The notes beneath the pieces are model-generated. The model was not told where the DNA came from, ran no database searches, and saw only the letters and a program-made list of their open reading frames with translations. From positions 119,917 to 183,916 of the forward strand of contig NZ_BMRY01000014.1 in NCBI RefSeq assembly GCF_014648875.1: a DNA stretch of 64,000 nt, given 5' to 3'. The DNA is from Streptomyces parvus (GTDB lineage Bacteria; Actinomycetota; Actinomycetes; Streptomycetales; Streptomycetaceae). The position numbers and the translations under genes were made by a program. Positions 43,318-51,533 of this stretch are shown here, in pieces. How positions within the stretch are numbered: the first letter of the stretch is position 1; each line of letters starts with the position of its first letter.

Positions 43318-44978
43318 GCGACGAGAAGCCAGAGAACCTGACGCCTGCCGAGCAGCGGGTGCAGGACCAGGCGCAGGTCAAGATTCAGATGGCGCAGACG
43401 GACATCTCCGAGGCCGTCCGCAAGATGCCCTTCGGTAGCGCGCCCGTCGGCCGTACCTCCTTCGAGGGATTCCAGCTCAACTCCATGATCGACCTGGTGG
43501 AGAACACCAAGCCGGAAGACCTGGAGAACGCGGGCAAGTCGCTCTGGGACGCCAGGGACGCCATCAAGAAGGCGGCTCAGGAGCTGGAAGACAACATGAA
43601 GGGGGTCGACTGGCACGGCGAGTCCGGCACGGCCTTCCGCGCCTTCGGCAAGGGCTTGGTCGCCCACGCCCGGAAGCTCGGCGACTTCGCGGACGTGGCC
43701 GGCACGCAAATCACGGTCGCGGGCACCGGTCTGGCCTCCGTACGCAGCGCCATGCCGCCCCGCGATAGCCGTCAGGTACGCAAGAGCCCGGACGACATCG
43801 AAATGCCGGGCCGGGTCGCGGACAACCCGGAGTACCAGGCCGCCCTCAAGGTGGAGAAGGACCGCCAGGAGGCCATCAACCAGGTCAACCGGCTCGCGTC
43901 GTACTACTCGGTCTCGGGGGAGCGGCTGGAGGGGGAGGAACCACCGCGGTTCGATAAGCAGCTGGGTATCACCATGCCACCGCCGGTGGGAGGGGTTGGG
44001 CTGCCAGGAGCTAGCGAGGGTTCGTCTCGCGACGGATCCGTCGCGGGTAGTGGCACAGGGGAAGGCCAGTCGGTGCGTGCTGCCGTCGGCGCACCGGAAC
44101 CGACGAGTGCATCCGGTCGTCATCCCGTAGCGGACACTCTCGGGCCTGCGCCTGTGCTGGACAGGGGCACAGCTACGGAGATCAACACCGTCGCGCCTCC
44201 GCAAGCTCCGACGCCTATCACTGCGACGCCACCGCAACCGTCACCGACGCCCACGACGGGGCCGCCCGGAGCCCCGCCGACGTTCATGCCGCCCGGCCTT
44301 ACCAACCCTGTGCAGGGCGGCATGCAGCGCTCGACGGGGCCTACGGGCATTCCGCGAACGGTCAATCAGGCCGGTCAGGGAATGGGCAAGGCCCAGCCCA
44401 GCGGGGTAGGTCCCGTTACCAAGGGGCAGGGCGGTCCCCCGGTCGGTCGTCCAGGCCAAATGGGGGGCGGAGGAACGTTCAACGGTCGTCCCCCGGTCGG
44501 ACCGCAGTCTCAGGCCCCGACTGCGGGTCGATCCGGTGTGACGGGCGGTCGGCCCGCCGTCGGCCCCGGTGGTACGTCAACCGGCGCCGGTCCCCGTACC
44601 GGAGGCAGGAACGGCATCGTCGGTGGAACCCCCCAGCAGACGCCGACTCAGGGCCGAGCCGCTGCCGGAGGTACCGGTCAGCGTGGAGTGATCGGGGGAC
44701 GTGGAGCAGCTGGCGCTCCCTCTCGTCCTGGTGGGCGAGCCACTCCCGCTTCCGGCGCCAACGGAGTCGTTGGCGCACCCCGCAAGGCTGCGGGAGCCGG
44801 CTCGAACGCCAAGGGCTTCACAGCCGGTGGCGCGGGCCTCGTTCGGGGTCCCGCAGGCCGCCGGGACAAAGGCCGGGAAGACGAGGCCAACGGGTCGACC
44901 CGTCCCGACTACCTGACAGAAGACGAAGAGACGTGGAATGCCGGACGGCGCGGGGCCGTGCCGCCGGTGGTCGAGTAG
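43314..44978 (+). CDS. Putative ESX substrate: WXG/PPE-like N-terminus with long Gly/Pro-rich tail
   Basis: The 554-residue protein has a helical N-terminal part of about 200 residues with a W-x-G turn (VDWHGESG, W100 and G102) between two long helices, the arrangement of ESX substrates. The next 320 residues are glycine/proline/threonine-rich and disordered. The end is a conserved-looking motif RPDYLTEDEETWNAGRRGAVPP. There is no signal peptide. G+C at third codon positions is 20 of 20 in the codons 43860-43919 but about 60 per cent from roughly 43930 on, so the tail has a different origin from the head. It is coupled to the 151-residue gene upstream and followed 28 bases later by the second mycosin. 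Confidence 0.75.
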   Translation: MSDEKPENLTPAEQRVQDQAQVKIQMAQTDISEAVRKMPFGSAPVGRTSFEGFQLNSMIDLVENTKPEDLENAGKSLWDARDAIKKAAQELEDNMKGVDWHGESGTAFRAFGKGLVAHARKLGDFADVAGTQITVAGTGLASVRSAMPPRDSRQVRKSPDDIEMPGRVADNPEYQAALKVEKDRQEAINQVNRLASYYSVSGERLEGEEPPRFDKQLGITMPPPVGGVGLPGASEGSSRDGSVAGSGTGEGQSVRAAVGAPEPTSASGRHPVADTLGPAPVLDRGTATEINTVAPPQAPTPITATPPQPSPTPTTGPPGAPPTFMPPGLTNPVQGGMQRSTGPTGIPRTVNQAGQGMGKAQPSGVGPVTKGQGGPPVGRPGQMGGGGTFNGRPPVGPQSQAPTAGRSGVTGGRPAVGPGGTSTGAGPRTGGRNGIVGGTPQQTPTQGRAAAGGTGQRGVIGGRGAAGAPSRPGGRATPASGANGVVGAPRKAAGAGSNAKGFTAGGAGLVRGPAGRRDKGREDEANGSTRPDYLTEDEETWNAGRRGAVPPVVE

Positions 44979-45780
44979 CAGTCCCAGGGAAGGTTCGGAA
45001 GCCGGGATGACAGCAGGAATGAGCCGAGCTCGGAGGCGTGTGTGTGTGCTCGGCACGCTGGCTGTGGCCGCTTCGTGGAGTGTGGTGTTCGTCGGCGCGG
45101 CGCAGCCTGCCGCAGCCGACACACAATCGAAGCAGTGGTACCTCAGCGCGATGCAGACCGAGGACATGTGGAAGGTCACTACCGGCGAAGGCATCAAAGT
45201 CGCTGTCATCGACTCGGGTGTGAACTCGTCCACGCCGTCGCTGCAGGGACAAGTTCTCAAGGGGATCGACGCAACCTCGGCACCAGGCGACGAGACCGAT
45301 GACTACGACGGTCACGGTACGACGATGGCTGAGCTAATCGCTGGGACAGGTAAGGGAGGAGGGCTGAAGGGCGTCGCCCCGGGAGCCAAGATTATTCCCT
45401 TGCGGATTGGCCTGGGCGATTTCCAGAAGAGGTATTCCATGGCGAGCGATGACGCAGCGCATGCCATTCGGGCTGCGGCCGACAGCGATGCACGGATCAT
45501 CAACATGTCCTTCGCTGGGTACGGCGTTTCGCCTCAGCAGCAGGAAGCGATCAAGTATGCCGAGAGTAAGGGAAAGCTGCTCTTTGCTGGTGTAGGGAAC
45601 GAAGGGCATCAGCAGAACAAGCGGGGGTATCCGGCCGCATACCCTGAGGTAGTAGGTGTTGCCTCAGCAGACCGCGCTGGGAAGGTCTCGTACTATTCGC
45701 AGCACGCGGGAACTGTAGATGTCGCGTCTCCTGGTAGTGACGTTCCAGCGTGGTGTGACAACTCCTTCAAGAGCTATTGC
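43930..45780 (+). other. Low-GC3 mosaic block spanning an ESX substrate tail and part of a mycosin
   Basis: Codon counts by eye show the change. 43860-43919 has 20/20 codons ending in G or C; 43980-44039 has 12/20; 44040-44099 has 12/20; 45541-45720 has 35/60. 45781-45960 returns to 55/60. The shift is abrupt on both sides and both junctions fall inside coding sequence kept in frame, which suggests homologous exchange of a segment. Confidence 0.75.
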
Positions 45781-46248
45781 GACGGCGACGGCGGCACCAG
45801 CGCCGCCACCGCCATCGCCTCCGCCTCCGCAGCCCTCGTCTGGTCCCTCCACCCGGATTGGACCGCCAACCAGGTCCTCAACGTTCTCTTCGACACTGCC
45901 GCCCGCGACTGGAAGGACGGCGAGCGCAGCGAATACCTCGGGCAGGGCCTGATCCGCCCCTCCATGAACGTCCTCAAGGGCAAGGGCGACCCCGGCGCCC
46001 CGGACATCAGCCCGCTCACCAAGGAGAAGACGACCGGCCCCGCCAAGTCGTCCGAGCCTTCCTCCTCCAAGTCCGGCTCGCCACAGCCCGCCAAGAATGG
46101 CGAGGTGGTCGACAAGGCCGTGGCGGTGAAGGAGTCCAACTCCTCCGACAACGGAAACCAGCTGGGCCTCATCCTCGGCGTGGCCGCAGCCGTGGCCGTG
46201 CTCGGTGGGGTCGCCTACGCCGTGGTCCGCAGGCGTAAGGCCGCCTGA
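45007..46248 (+). CDS. Type VII secretion-associated subtilisin-like protease (mycosin), copy 2
   Basis: The 413-residue protein has a signal peptide (RARRRV then VLGTLAVAASWSVVFVGAA, cleavage near PAAAD). The S8 triad is D69 in AVIDSGVN, H103 in GHGTTMAELI and S265 in GGTSAATAIASASAALV. A serine/lysine-rich linker, a C-terminal membrane helix (LGLILGVAAAVAVLGGVAYAVV) and a basic tail follow. It is a complete second mycosin. Residues 1 to about 258 lie in the low-GC3 block; the rest has normal codon use. ATG 45007 gives a good signal peptide; ATG 45019 is a close alternative. It is placed between the putative large substrate and the WXG100 pair, so processing of the substrate upstream is plausible but unproven. 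Confidence 0.9.
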   Translation: MTAGMSRARRRVCVLGTLAVAASWSVVFVGAAQPAAADTQSKQWYLSAMQTEDMWKVTTGEGIKVAVIDSGVNSSTPSLQGQVLKGIDATSAPGDETDDYDGHGTTMAELIAGTGKGGGLKGVAPGAKIIPLRIGLGDFQKRYSMASDDAAHAIRAAADSDARIINMSFAGYGVSPQQQEAIKYAESKGKLLFAGVGNEGHQQNKRGYPAAYPEVVGVASADRAGKVSYYSQHAGTVDVASPGSDVPAWCDNSFKSYCDGDGGTSAATAIASASAALVWSLHPDWTANQVLNVLFDTAARDWKDGERSEYLGQGLIRPSMNVLKGKGDPGAPDISPLTKEKTTGPAKSSEPSSSKSGSPQPAKNGEVVDKAVAVKESNSSDNGNQLGLILGVAAAVAVLGGVAYAVVRRRKAA

Positions 46249-46320
46249 CCACACGTTCCGCATGTACCGGCCGGCGGCCCATGCCGGCCTTGCAGAACCA
46301 ACCGAAAGGGAAAGAGAACC

Positions 46321-46674
46321 ATGGCAGACCAGAAGGTCTCAGATGCCGCGCTCCTGAAGCTGGAGAACGACCTCACCATCAAGTTCAACTCGGTGCAGGG
46401 CCAGCTCAAGAGGCTCCACGCGACGATCGATGGCCTCGAAGGCAAGTGGAAGGGCATCGGCGCCAACCAGTTCAACATCACGCAGACTGAGGTCAACAAC
46501 CGGATGCTGAGCCTGGCCAAGCAGCTCACCCGCTACCAGGAGGCCATCAAGGCCGCCCGTACGATCTCGGGCAACAACGAGGACGAGATCCGCGACGCCC
46601 TCCGGGGTGTGGACGTTGTCGCAGGTCACAACGATAGGGCGAAGGAAAACTCGTCCAGCCTGAACGACTTCTGA
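46321..46674 (+). CDS. esxB: WXG100 family protein (first of the Esx pair)
   Basis: This 117-residue protein is a helical hairpin with the W-x-G turn in LEGKWKGIGANQF (W43). Helices of about 35 residues lie on each side, and an asparagine/serine-rich tail ends SSLNDF. WXG100 proteins are secreted as heterodimers by the ESX machine. ATG 46321 has AAAGGGAAAGAG upstream, a strong ribosome binding site suited to high expression. It starts 72 bases after the second mycosin and is followed 36 bases later by the partner gene. The esxB/esxA naming follows my recollection of Streptomyces usage and could be reversed. Confidence 0.88.
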   Translation: MADQKVSDAALLKLENDLTIKFNSVQGQLKRLHATIDGLEGKWKGIGANQFNITQTEVNNRMLSLAKQLTRYQEAIKAARTISGNNEDEIRDALRGVDVVAGHNDRAKENSSSLNDF

Positions 46675-46710
46675 CCCTCATCTCGTAACTCGAAAGCAGC
46701 GGAGGACCCC

Positions 46711-47007
46711 ATGGGAAACAACGACGGTACGACGGTTGTCACTTACGCGAGCCTGGACCTCGCGGCCGCCGAGATCAAGAAGCAGGCCAAGCAGCTCGCC
46801 CAGGACCTCGATGAGATCAAGTCCATGATCGCGAAGGTTTCGGAGCTGTGGGAGGGTGAGGCGAAGCAGGCCTACATCACTGCTCAGCAGAAGTGGGACA
46901 CGGACGCCAACGCCGTCCGCTCCAACCTCGACGACATCGCTCAGAAGGTTCTTGCGGCGTCGCCCACCTACCGCGCCGGTGACAAGCGCGCGGCGGCGAA
47001 CTTCTGA
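46711..47007 (+). CDS. esxA: WXG100 family protein (second of the Esx pair)
   Basis: This 98-residue protein has the W-x-G turn in VSELWEGEAKQAYITAQQKW (W47-E-G49) between two amphipathic helices. The C-terminal helix and tail end AAANF. It has the usual ESAT-6-like length. ATG 46711 has GGAGG about eight bases upstream. It presumably forms a heterodimer with the preceding protein and is exported through EccC. A perfect hairpin follows the stop at 47034-47068. Confidence 0.9.
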   Translation: MGNNDGTTVVTYASLDLAAAEIKKQAKQLAQDLDEIKSMIAKVSELWEGEAKQAYITAQQKWDTDANAVRSNLDDIAQKVLAASPTYRAGDKRAAANF

Positions 47008-47033
47008 CCGAGTTCGCACAGCACAGCAGCACA

Positions 47034-47068
47034 TCAGGGTGGACATGCGCGGGAGATGTCCACCCTGA
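47034..47068 (+). terminator. Terminator after the WXG100 pair
   Basis: Perfect 13-bp arms at 47034-47046 and 47056-47068 with a 9-base loop, 26 bases after the esxA stop. No T-run follows. Confidence 0.75.
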
Positions 47069-47103
47069 ACTGTTGCAGGACGCGGTGTGAGCCGTCGCTC
47101 ACC

Positions 47104-47150
47104 AAACGGAGAAGGTGCGGAGCCCCAACGGCTCCGCACCTTCTCCGTTT
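47104..47150. terminator. Bidirectional terminator between esxA and convergent eccC
   Basis: Perfect 21-bp arms at 47104-47124 and 47130-47150 with a 5-base loop. The arms end in AAA and TTT, so both strands have a short U-tract. It lies 37 bases past the eccC stop and after the first esxA hairpin. Confidence 0.85.
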
Positions 47151-47187
47151 TACGGTCCGGTCCCGGACGTATCCGGACCGGATCCTC

Positions 47188-50100
47188 CTACCGCTCCCCG
47201 TCCATCACCCCGGTCTGCACCAACGGGTTCCCCCGCCGTCGCGTCACGAAGATGCCCCGCCCCGGCGGCATCGGCCGCGGCCGCACGTTGCCCATGATGT
47301 CGCCCTCGCCCGGGTCACCCGACAGCATCAGACCCTGGGCGCCCAGCTCGATCATGCGCTGGAGGAAGGGTTCGTACAGGGCGCGGCTGGCCCCCGCCGA
47401 ACTGCGGGCGATGATGAAGCGGACGCCCACGTCACGGGCGAACGGCAGCATCTCCGTGATCGCTGACAGCGGGTTGCCGCTCGACGTGGCGACCAGGTCG
47501 AAGTCGTCGATGACGACGTACACCGTGGGTCCCTGCCACCAGCTCTGGTCGCGCAGCTCCTGCGCCGTGACGTCGGCCGACGGCGTGCGGCGCTTCATCA
47601 GGTCGTACAGCGCCGTCATGTGATGTTCCATGTTGTTGGACATCGGGATGTACTCCGCCAGGTGCGAGCGCGGAGTCACGTCCAGCAGCGAACGCCGGTT
47701 GTCGATGACGAAGAGCTTGCAGGAGTCACCCTCGTACCGCTCGGTCAGCTGCTTGATGATCAACCGCAGCAGGTTGGACTTCCCGGATTCGCTCTCGCCG
47801 AACGCCAGGAAGAACGGGTCCTGTTCGAAGTTCAGGTACACCGGCTCCAGGTTGTTCTCGTCGATACCGAAGGCGATACCGCGCTCCGGAACCGCGTAGC
47901 CGGCCGGGAGCTCGCTCGCCGGGAGCTCCCGCGGCAGCAGACGTACCGCGGGTGCGGGCGCCGTCGTCCAGTGGCGGGTGACCTCCTGGTTCATCGCCGC
48001 GGTGGCCTCGGAGAGGTCGCTGTCGGAGTTGATGCCGTCGATCCGCGGCACCGCCGCCATGAAGTGCAGCCTCTCCGGCGTCAGACCGCGGCCCGGCACC
48101 CCGGCAGGCACGTTGGCAGCCACCTTGCGGTCCAGCTCGGAGTCCATCACGTCGCCGAGCCGCAGCTCCAGGCGGTTCATGAGCTGGTCCTTCAGGCTGG
48201 CCCGCACCTCCATGGAACGCGACGCCGTGATGATCAGGTGGATGCCGTAGCCCAGTCCGCGGGCGGCGATGTCCGTGACCGCGTCCTCCAGACCTTCGTA
48301 GTCCGCGCGGAAGTTGCCCCACCCGTCGATGACGAGGAAGACGTCGCCCCACGGCTGGTCCGTCACCGAGATGTCACCGCGCGCCCGCAGCCGGCGGAAC
48401 GTGGCGATGGAGTCGATCCCGGCGCTGCGGAAGTACTCCTCGCGCCGCGCCATGATGCCGTACACCTCGGCGACCGTACGGCGAACCCGCTCGGGGTCGA
48501 GGCGGGACGCCACACCGCCGACGTGCGGCAGACCGGCGATGGACGACATACCGCCACCACCGAAGTCGAGCCCGTAGAACTGGACCTCCGCCGGCGTGTG
48601 CGTGAGCGCGAAACCGGCGATGATCGTCCGCAGCATCGTCGACTTCCCCGACTGCGGACCACCGGTGATCTGCATATGACCGGCCGCCCCGGAGAAGTCC
48701 CGGTAGAGGGTGTCGCGCCGCTGCTCGAACGGCTTGTCGATGACGCCGATCGGCGCGACCAGCCGACCCGCCCCCTCGAAACCGGGCTGCGTCAGCCCCC
48801 GGCCCTGCACCGGCGAGAGCCCCGGCAGCAGCTCGTCCAGCGACGGCGGATTGTCCAGCGGCGGCAGCCACACCTGGTGGGCGGAGGCCCCGCGGCCCTC
48901 CAGCCGGCGCACGATCACATCGAGCACCGTGTCCGCCAGCGCGTCGTCCTCCGCCGAGCGCTGATCCGGTACGCCCCCGGCCTGCGCCGCCGGCTGGACG
49001 TACCGCACCGGAACCGGGGCGGCCGTGAACGGAACCGGCCTGCGGTCCACCGGCAGCGGAGCACCCGGCGCCGCCGCCCGGTGCCCGCCCGAGCGGTACA
49101 CCCCGGAGACGTACGCGGCCTTGAACCGCACCATCTCCTCCGTACCGAACTTGAGCAGCCCGGAACCGGGCACGTTCGGCAGGTGGTACGCGTCGGGCAC
49201 CCCGATCGCGGCCCGCGACTCCGCCGCCGAGAACGTCCGCAGACCCACCCGGTACGACAGATACGTCTCCAGACCGCGCAGCCGGCCCTCCTCCAGCCGC
49301 TGCGACGCCAGCAGCAGATGCACGCCCAGCGATCGGCCGATACGCCCGATCTGGACGAACATCTCGATGAAGTCGGGCTTCGCGGTGAGGAGTTCGCTGA
49401 ACTCGTCGATGACCAGCACGAGCGAGGGAATGGGCTGCAGCGGCGCACCGGCCGCCCGCGCCTTCTCGTAGTCGTGGATGTTGGCGTAGTTGCCCGCGTC
49501 GCGCAGCATCTCCTGCCGGCGGTTGAGCTCACCGCGGATGGAGTCACCCATGCGGTCGACCAGCGTCAGGTCGTCCGCGAGGTTGGTGATCACGGCCGCG
49601 ACGTGCGGCATCTGCGCCATACCGGCGAAGGTCGCACCGCCCTTGAAGTCGGCGAGGACGAAGTTCAGCGTCTCCGAGGTGTGGGTGACGGCCAGGCCGA
49701 GCACCAGGGTGCGCAGCAGCTCGGACTTGCCGGAACCGGTGGCGCCCACGCACAGGCCGTGCGGGCCCATGCCCTCCTGCGCCGCCTCCTTCAGGTCCAG
49801 CATCACGGGCGAGCCGTCCTCGCCCACACCGATCGGCACCCGCAGCCGCTCCGCCTGCGACCGAGGCCGCCAGGTCCGGCTCACCTCGATCGACGCGGCG
49901 TCCCCCAGGTTCAGCAGATCGGTGAACTCCAGGTTGGCCAGCAGGGGTTCGTCGTCGTCCCCGCCCGTCGCCATGTGCAGCGGGGCCAGCTGCCGGGCGA
50001 GCGCCTCGGCCGCCTCGTAGCTCAACAGGTCCGGAACCCCGTCGTAGACCAGCCCCTGGCCCGACTCCAGCTGCAACGTCTTCGGCTGCACCACGATGGA

Positions 50101-51162
50101 GAGGCCCCCGCGGGCCCCCGTCACCTCACCCGGCACCACCTCGATGACCGTCACGCCCTGCAGGCCCTCCGCCGACGCCAGCACCGACATGGGCGCCACC
50201 GACTCACCGTCCAGGACCACGACGACATGCGGCTGCTCCACGAGCGGCTGCCCGCCGGGCTGGAAACGCGGCCTGCCCTCCAGCCGACCGGCCAGCAGGT
50301 CCTCCAGGTCCGGCAGGCTGGTGGTGATCAGCCGCCTGCTCCCGGCCCCGTCCGCGGGACCCGGAGCCTGCGCGTGCGGCAGCCACTTCGCCCACTCCCA
50401 CTGCGGCGCCGCCTCCCTGCCCGTAGCGACCGCGATCACCAGGTCCTCGGGGGAGTGCAGGGAGGCCAGACCGCCGACCATCGCCCGTGCCGCGGAGCGC
50501 GCGGAGTCCGCGTGGCCGCTGATCGTCAGGTGGTAGAACGCCCGCAACGAGACGGCCATGGGCAGCCCGTCCAGCGTGGAGTGCGTCGCCAGGAACTGCT
50601 GCATCGCCCCGGCGGCCAGCGGCTCCAGCTCGTCCACGGGAGCCGTCTCGGGCGCGATGAGCGGCGTCGCCAGCTCCTGGCTGCCGAGACCGATGCGCAC
50701 CTGCGCGAAGTCCGCGTCACCCGCGCGCCGCTCCCACACCCGGCTGCCCTCGGCGACGAGCGCCCACAGCTGCTCGGGAGAGGGATGGAGGTAGAACTGC
50801 GCGTCGCGCTGCTTGCGGGCCGTCTTCAGCACCGTACGCCGGGTCTGCGTCAGGTACTTCAGGTAGTCGCGGCGCATATCCGCGAGCTCGCCCTGGGTGC
50901 CCCGTCGGTACCGTACGAGCATCGCGATGGCCATACCGAGCGTGGAGGCGATCATGATCATGCCCATGATGCGCATGATCGGGTTCGGCGTCATGAAGAA
51001 GAAGACGACGGAACCACCCATGCCCAGCATCGGCAGGAGCTGCATCAGCGCCCCCTCCTGCTGGCCCCGGGGGAGTTCCGGCGGAGGTTGCAAGTGCACC
51101 TGCTCGACCGGCACTTCGGTGGGCAGGGCCCGCGGTGGGCGCTTGACGACGATCTGGCTCAC
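47188..51162 (-). CDS. eccC: Type VII secretion FtsK/SpoIIIE-type ATPase EccC (fused EccCa-EccCb)
   Basis: EccC is the motor and substrate receptor of ESX systems. The 1,324-residue protein has two N-terminal membrane helices near residues 38-85 (LLPMLGMGGSVVFFFM, then MIMIASTLGMAIAMLV). Three FtsK/SpoIIIE ATPase domains follow with GATGSGKSE (about residue 476), GGPQSGKST (about 837) and GESESGKSN (about 1126). The first has a Walker B LVLVIDEFSELL; the second reads VFLVIDGWGNF and the third VYVVIDDFDLV. Both halves are in one chain, unlike split ESX-1 forms. GTG 51162 is preceded by TTGGTGAGCT. It is transcribed convergently to esxA and divergently from eccD. Confidence 0.96.
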   Translation of the reverse strand: MSQIVVKRPPRALPTEVPVEQVHLQPPPELPRGQQEGALMQLLPMLGMGGSVVFFFMTPNPIMRIMGMIMIASTLGMAIAMLVRYRRGTQGELADMRRDYLKYLTQTRRTVLKTARKQRDAQFYLHPSPEQLWALVAEGSRVWERRAGDADFAQVRIGLGSQELATPLIAPETAPVDELEPLAAGAMQQFLATHSTLDGLPMAVSLRAFYHLTISGHADSARSAARAMVGGLASLHSPEDLVIAVATGREAAPQWEWAKWLPHAQAPGPADGAGSRRLITTSLPDLEDLLAGRLEGRPRFQPGGQPLVEQPHVVVVLDGESVAPMSVLASAEGLQGVTVIEVVPGEVTGARGGLSIVVQPKTLQLESGQGLVYDGVPDLLSYEAAEALARQLAPLHMATGGDDDEPLLANLEFTDLLNLGDAASIEVSRTWRPRSQAERLRVPIGVGEDGSPVMLDLKEAAQEGMGPHGLCVGATGSGKSELLRTLVLGLAVTHTSETLNFVLADFKGGATFAGMAQMPHVAAVITNLADDLTLVDRMGDSIRGELNRRQEMLRDAGNYANIHDYEKARAAGAPLQPIPSLVLVIDEFSELLTAKPDFIEMFVQIGRIGRSLGVHLLLASQRLEEGRLRGLETYLSYRVGLRTFSAAESRAAIGVPDAYHLPNVPGSGLLKFGTEEMVRFKAAYVSGVYRSGGHRAAAPGAPLPVDRRPVPFTAAPVPVRYVQPAAQAGGVPDQRSAEDDALADTVLDVIVRRLEGRGASAHQVWLPPLDNPPSLDELLPGLSPVQGRGLTQPGFEGAGRLVAPIGVIDKPFEQRRDTLYRDFSGAAGHMQITGGPQSGKSTMLRTIIAGFALTHTPAEVQFYGLDFGGGGMSSIAGLPHVGGVASRLDPERVRRTVAEVYGIMARREEYFRSAGIDSIATFRRLRARGDISVTDQPWGDVFLVIDGWGNFRADYEGLEDAVTDIAARGLGYGIHLIITASRSMEVRASLKDQLMNRLELRLGDVMDSELDRKVAANVPAGVPGRGLTPERLHFMAAVPRIDGINSDSDLSEATAAMNQEVTRHWTTAPAPAVRLLPRELPASELPAGYAVPERGIAFGIDENNLEPVYLNFEQDPFFLAFGESESGKSNLLRLIIKQLTERYEGDSCKLFVIDNRRSLLDVTPRSHLAEYIPMSNNMEHHMTALYDLMKRRTPSADVTAQELRDQSWWQGPTVYVVIDDFDLVATSSGNPLSAITEMLPFARDVGVRFIIARSSAGASRALYEPFLQRMIELGAQGLMLSGDPGEGDIMGNVRPRPMPPGRGIFVTRRRGNPLVQTGVMDGER

Positions 51163-51372
51163 AGCTCACCAATTCCCTTGCCGGACGGAAGTGTTCCTAT
51201 CGGCGCCCCCGTGGCGACGGGCTCCATCCGCGGGAAGGATCCTACTGGCGTGGCGCCACTCCCATGGCGGTAGGGTGTCGCGACGCGTGTACGCATCCGC
51301 TAACTGTCGCGCGAAGGCGGTCATTCGGGACGAACGCGGAAGCCGAAGCGCGGAACGGAGCAGAGCGACGCA

Positions 51373-51500
51373 GGACAAACGCGTCACCGGCTCACAGAAC
51401 AAGCGTGTCGCAGGCTCGCGGAACACATGCGTCGCACGCTCACGGAAAAAGCACAGAACAAGCGCGGTACAGCTCAGAACAAGCGCAGTACAGGCCAGCA
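51373..51500 (+). repeat. Degenerate 24-base tandem repeats between eccC and eccD
   Basis: Units start at 51373, 51397 and 51421 (24 bases each), then a truncated 11-base unit at 51445, a 21-base unit at 51456 and a 24-base unit at 51477. The shared core is GAACAAGCGnnGTCnCA. They lie in the 371-base divergent gap 51163-51533. The remaining part of the gap shows no gene; the ribosome binding site GGGGGA of eccD is near 51521. The repeats are upstream of eccD and may bind a regulator. Confidence 0.65.
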
Positions 51501-51533
51501 GGCAGTACACGTCAGTAGTAGGGGGAGCACCAG

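Noticed and set aside
46255..46320. Terminator between the second mycosin and the WXG100 pair
   Set aside because: GCCGGC/GCCGGC-type complementarity is short and the WXG100 genes are probably co-transcribed or have their own promoter; not strong enough to call.
47620..51273. Long plus-strand open frame opposite eccC
   Set aside because: The protein would be Arg/His/Gln-rich and featureless, while the minus strand encodes a full EccC.
51373..51500. CRISPR array
   Set aside because: Units are contiguous and degenerate with no unique spacers and no cas genes nearby.
51166..51510. Minus-strand open frame through the 24-base repeats, giving a repetitive Cys/Arg/Leu peptide
   Set aside because: The repeat period keeps all frames open; no ribosome binding site and it would overlap the eccC leader. 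Kept as a repeat, not a gene.
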